Below, one piece after another: positions 6,365 through 8,240 of a stretch of 8,240 nt of DNA. Each line of letters starts with the position of its first letter. Position 1 is the stretch's first letter. Position numbers and translations under genes: made by a program. Origin of the DNA: JAWOHX01 sp046484975. GTDB lineage: Bacteria; Bacillota; Clostridia; DUPQ01. The notes beneath the pieces were generated by a model. That model saw only the letters and a program-made list of their open reading frames with translations. It was not told the DNA's origin and made no database searches. The DNA lies in NCBI GenBank assembly GCA_046484975.1, contig JAWOHX010000153.1, positions 1-8,240 on the forward strand, written 5' to 3'.

Positions 6365-7432
6365 TCAGTCCGTCAGGTCCTCATAGGCCTTGTCGAAGAG
6401 ATTCTTCAGGACCTCCTTGTTCAGGGAATAGTAAATCCTGTTTCCTTCCTTTTGCAGCTCCACGATGCCGATGCCTTGCAACATGGACAAATGGTAGGAG
6501 GCGGTGGCGCTGGTCAGGTTGAGTTCCTGGGCGATCTCATTGCCATAATAGGTATGCTTGGACAGCTTCTTGATCAGCTCGGCCCTTTTTTCCTCCGAGA
6601 ATATCTTGAAGAATTGGCGCCGTTCCTCTGTTTTCTTCTCAAGGGACCTTTTCTTCTCGATGTCGGTGCCATATACCAGTATGCAGTGTTCGTCATTGGC
6701 CAGGGGAATGTATATGAGGATTTCCGCAAAATAACTGGGGATCAGCCTGGTCCTGGCTGTTTTACAGACAAATGAGCCTTTGAGTTTCAGAAATTCCGTG
6801 AGGAATTTATCCGGGTTTTTTGCACACAATTTCCTGCTTTTCTCCATGATTGCGCTGGTGACGGTGAAAAGCTCCTGGTCATATGCCTGATAGATCTCAT
6901 GGTATCTCTCCAATAGTCTGATAAACCTTTCCTTGTTGTCCTCTGGATATTCATATATCTCAAATATTTTTTCTTTGTCCTCCTGGGAAAGGGTGGTGTT
7001 CTGGTTCATCACTTCATAGAATTTTTCCTTGTTGTTGAACACTTCATCAACCATGTCCTTGTTCTCGCCATTGCCACTGAAGCATTCCTTGATGATGCAG
7101 TCTTCCAGCATGCATCTGCGAATGTCTGCGGGGTCATCCGCCGCCAGAGCATTCATGATCTCCTGGAAGCTTTTCAACTCCTTCCTCAGGATGAGCCTCC
7201 AGAGAACGGAATAAAAGCTCAATTGATCGTTGAAGAACAATTTGAGCTCTTGTTTGAAGTATCTGGATAGTTTTCCCTCGATTTCCGAAAGTATTTCAAG
7301 GATCCTGTCGCTGGATGTATAGGCCGCGGCCTCGAAATAGTTCTTCTCGAAAGAATCATTGTTCGCAATACGCTTGAGGGAGATGATCATGTCAAAAAGT
7401 GGATTGAGTTCATGAACGAATACTTGTTTCAT
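6365..7432 (-). CDS. ArsR-type winged-helix transcriptional regulator with long N-terminal domain
   Basis: 355 residues. The C-terminal part (about 274-350) is an ArsR-family DNA-binding domain. It has a FFKIFSEEKRAELIKKL helix, the helix-turn-helix YYGNEIAQELNLTSATASYHLSMLQ with recognition helix near 307-320, and a beta-wing containing GNRIYYSLN. Classical ArsR sensors are about 100 residues; here roughly 270 residues precede the domain, largely helical and charged, with no signal peptide or clear membrane segment. The usual ELCVCDL metal site is absent. Three evenly spaced cysteines (C107, C112, C117) lie in the N-terminal part. Long ArsR-like regulators of this layout occur in Bacillota, but their ligands are mostly unknown. 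The start is ATG 7432, with AGGAGG 9 bases upstream inside the end of the preceding small gene. It is probably a repressor or activator of its own operon. Confidence 0.9.
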   Translation of the reverse strand: MKQVFVHELNPLFDMIISLKRIANNDSFEKNYFEAAAYTSSDRILEILSEIEGKLSRYFKQELKLFFNDQLSFYSVLWRLILRKELKSFQEIMNALAADDPADIRRCMLEDCIIKECFSGNGENKDMVDEVFNNKEKFYEVMNQNTTLSQEDKEKIFEIYEYPEDNKERFIRLLERYHEIYQAYDQELFTVTSAIMEKSRKLCAKNPDKFLTEFLKLKGSFVCKTARTRLIPSYFAEILIYIPLANDEHCILVYGTDIEKKRSLEKKTEERRQFFKIFSEEKRAELIKKLSKHTYYGNEIAQELNLTSATASYHLSMLQGIGIVELQKEGNRIYYSLNKEVLKNLFDKAYEDLTD

Positions 7433-7438
7433 CCTGTC

Positions 7439-7630
7439 TTACCTCCTGGCCATCATATTTCCACCGACATGCCTTCTCGTGAATATTGCACCCGTCAATA
7501 CCTTGTTCAATGATGATGTCAGCCTTCCCGCCTGGGTCCTGAGGAAGTTTGCTTTTCCGGCTTCCGCCATCAGGCAGGTATAATTCAGTCCTTCATCCCT
7601 GCAAAAGGTTTTCAGATCGTAGTGTCTCAT
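7439..7630 (-). CDS. Small hypothetical protein co-transcribed with the ArsR-like regulator
   Basis: 63 residues, not recognised. It begins MRHYDLKTFCRDEGLNYTC and ends in a basic tail (FTRRHVGGNMMARR). There are two cysteines (10 and 19), no signal peptide, and no convincing membrane helix. The gene is supported by a strong AAAGGAGG 8 bases before the ATG, by a near-consensus promoter further upstream, and by tight spacing: its TAA ends 6 bases before the regulator ATG, and its last codons contain the regulator's ribosome binding site. This arrangement suggests translational coupling. It could be a true small protein or a leader peptide controlling regulator synthesis; the sequence does not decide. 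Confidence 0.62.
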   Translation of the reverse strand: MRHYDLKTFCRDEGLNYTCLMAEAGKANFLRTQAGRLTSSLNKVLTGAIFTRRHVGGNMMARR

Positions 7631-7676
7631 TTCTCTTTCCTCCTTTCATGAATATCTTCTTTTTCCAACCAACCAC

Positions 7677-7705
7677 ATTATATACGTGTTAAATGTATAA
7701 TGCAA
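7677..7705 (-). promoter_or_regulatory. Promoter of the small gene / ArsR-like regulator operon, with overlapping dyad
   Basis: On the minus strand, TTGCAT (7700-7705) and a perfect TATAAT (7677-7682) are separated by 17 bases. The spacer and -10 contain an inverted repeat, TATAC (7681-7685) and GTATA (7695-7699) around 9 bases, part of a wider ATTATATAC / GTATAAT symmetry. This is a plausible operator for the ArsR-type protein encoded downstream; the binding itself is inferred. Confidence 0.65.
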
Positions 7706-7759
7706 TAGATAATTTGATATTCATCTAACATTAATAAATGATTAAGTATGATGGATGTG

Positions 7760-7778
7760 AAATTAAATATTTTAATTT
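7760..7778. repeat. Perfect 19-base AT-only palindrome
   Basis: The arms AAATTAAA (7760-7767) and TTTAATTT (7771-7778) surround a TAT centre. It lies in the AT-rich gap (7631-7828), about 55 bases upstream of the promoter of the small gene / regulator operon. It may be a distal operator or a nucleoid-protein site, though chance symmetry in AT-rich DNA cannot be excluded. Confidence 0.4.
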
Positions 7779-7813
7779 ATAACCCTGAAATATTAAATCC
7801 TTACGCCATAGAA

Positions 7814-7831
7814 TGAAAAAGCCTCTTTTCA
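7814..7831 (-). terminator. Hairpin at the end of the right-edge gene
   Basis: On the minus strand, TGAAAAG and CTTTTTCA pair around the loop AGG with one bulged T. The hairpin begins at the stop codon of the partial gene. It is AT-rich and its T run is inside the stem, so it is a weak terminator candidate. Confidence 0.35.
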
Positions 7832-8240
7832 AAGGTGTTCCAGGAGATCATCCAGATTGAAAACAAAGCCGTTTCTCAGGGCTGTCACCCAGAGTGCGTA
7901 TTCCTTGTGCGCCTCCAGCCTGGCGGATTCCCTGTTCTCCACCGCCGTGACGGCCTCTCGTACGGTGGAACATAAAAAACCCCTGTCCGCCATGTCATTC
8001 ATGTTCCCGGGGTTGTATTGCAGGCACCAGTTGATGGCAAAGCCGATGTAAATGAGGTGGTTGAGCTTTTTCTCCAGGCACACAGCATGGAGCTGGTTCG
8101 AATCAACAACCACGCATTCCCCTTCCTTTGGCATCGCCTGCTTCATGAAATCCAGCTTGGCAAAACCTTTCCGCACATCCTCCCGGTTGTGCGTTCCCAC
8201 GAAGACATGATCGTTTCTGAACGCCTTGAGGGTCTTTGAG
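7829..8240 (-). CDS. Unrecognised protein, C-terminal part, 5' end beyond the window
   Basis: The frame is open to the right edge of the window, so the gene continues outside; 136 residues plus stop are visible. A GTG at 8200 could start a 123-residue protein, but the sequence before it (KAFRNDHVF) reads as ordinary protein and no ribosome binding site precedes the GTG, so I treat the gene as 5'-truncated. Visible segments include FVGTHNREDVRKGF, a hydrophobic strand ECVVVDSNQLHAVC, then NHLIYIGFAINWCLQYNP, and a helical, charged C-terminal end (VENRESARLEAHKEYALWVTALRNG). G/C-ending codons predominate, as in the core genes, which supports real coding. I do not recognise the family and assign no function. 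No signal peptide can be judged because the N-terminus is missing. It is separated from the next minus-strand gene by about 200 bases with a fresh promoter, so the two are probably separate transcripts. Confidence 0.78.
   Translation of the reverse strand, partial: SKTLKAFRNDHVFVGTHNREDVRKGFAKLDFMKQAMPKEGECVVVDSNQLHAVCLEKKLNHLIYIGFAINWCLQYNPGNMNDMADRGFLCSTVREAVTAVENRESARLEAHKEYALWVTALRNGFVFNLDDLLEHL

Noticed and set aside
7439..7630. Small ORF as a remnant of a major-facilitator transporter N-terminus
   Set aside because: The NFLRTQAGRL stretch is only faintly similar, and no downstream transporter sequence exists in any frame.

Overview
The window looks like chromosomal DNA from a low-to-moderate-GC Bacillota, most likely an anaerobic Clostridia-type organism. 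The grounds are strong AGGAGG-type ribosome binding sites throughout, a CopA/CopZ pair and TypA of Gram-positive type, a K+-dependent-type pyruvate kinase, and a small CxxC-x17-CxxC zinc-ribbon protein of a kind common in Clostridia. The core genes use mostly G/C-ending codons. The intergenic DNA, the ArsR-like regulator gene and the small hypothetical genes are visibly more AT-rich. No phage, transposase, CRISPR, rRNA or tRNA signal was seen.

Layout on the + strand. The window opens inside a Cu(I)-exporting P1B-type ATPase (copA, 5' end missing). It overlaps by 4 bases a 69-residue copper chaperone (copZ). After a short gap carrying a near-consensus promoter comes typA/bipA, a ribosome-associated GTPase, which probably starts at a TTG codon. 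It ends at a hairpin shared with a convergent minus-strand gene.

Layout on the - strand, listed from low to high coordinate: a small hypothetical protein (DUF5659-like pattern); a 98-residue double zinc-ribbon protein with an RGG-rich linker and a long dyad in its leader; pyruvate kinase (pyk) with an extended -10 promoter just downstream of a strong terminator; an ArsR-type winged-helix regulator with a long N-terminal domain; a 63-residue hypothetical protein just upstream of that regulator in what looks like a two-gene operon; and, at the right edge, the C-terminal part of an unrecognised protein.

How the parts relate. copA and copZ form a copper-detoxification unit. typA, the zinc-ribbon protein and pyk are housekeeping or stress-related genes with their own promoters. 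The regulator and the small gene share one promoter that overlaps an inverted repeat, which suggests autoregulation. The least explained parts are this two-gene operon with its AT-rich control region, and the zinc-ribbon gene with its structured leader. I see no clear evidence of a large undescribed system.
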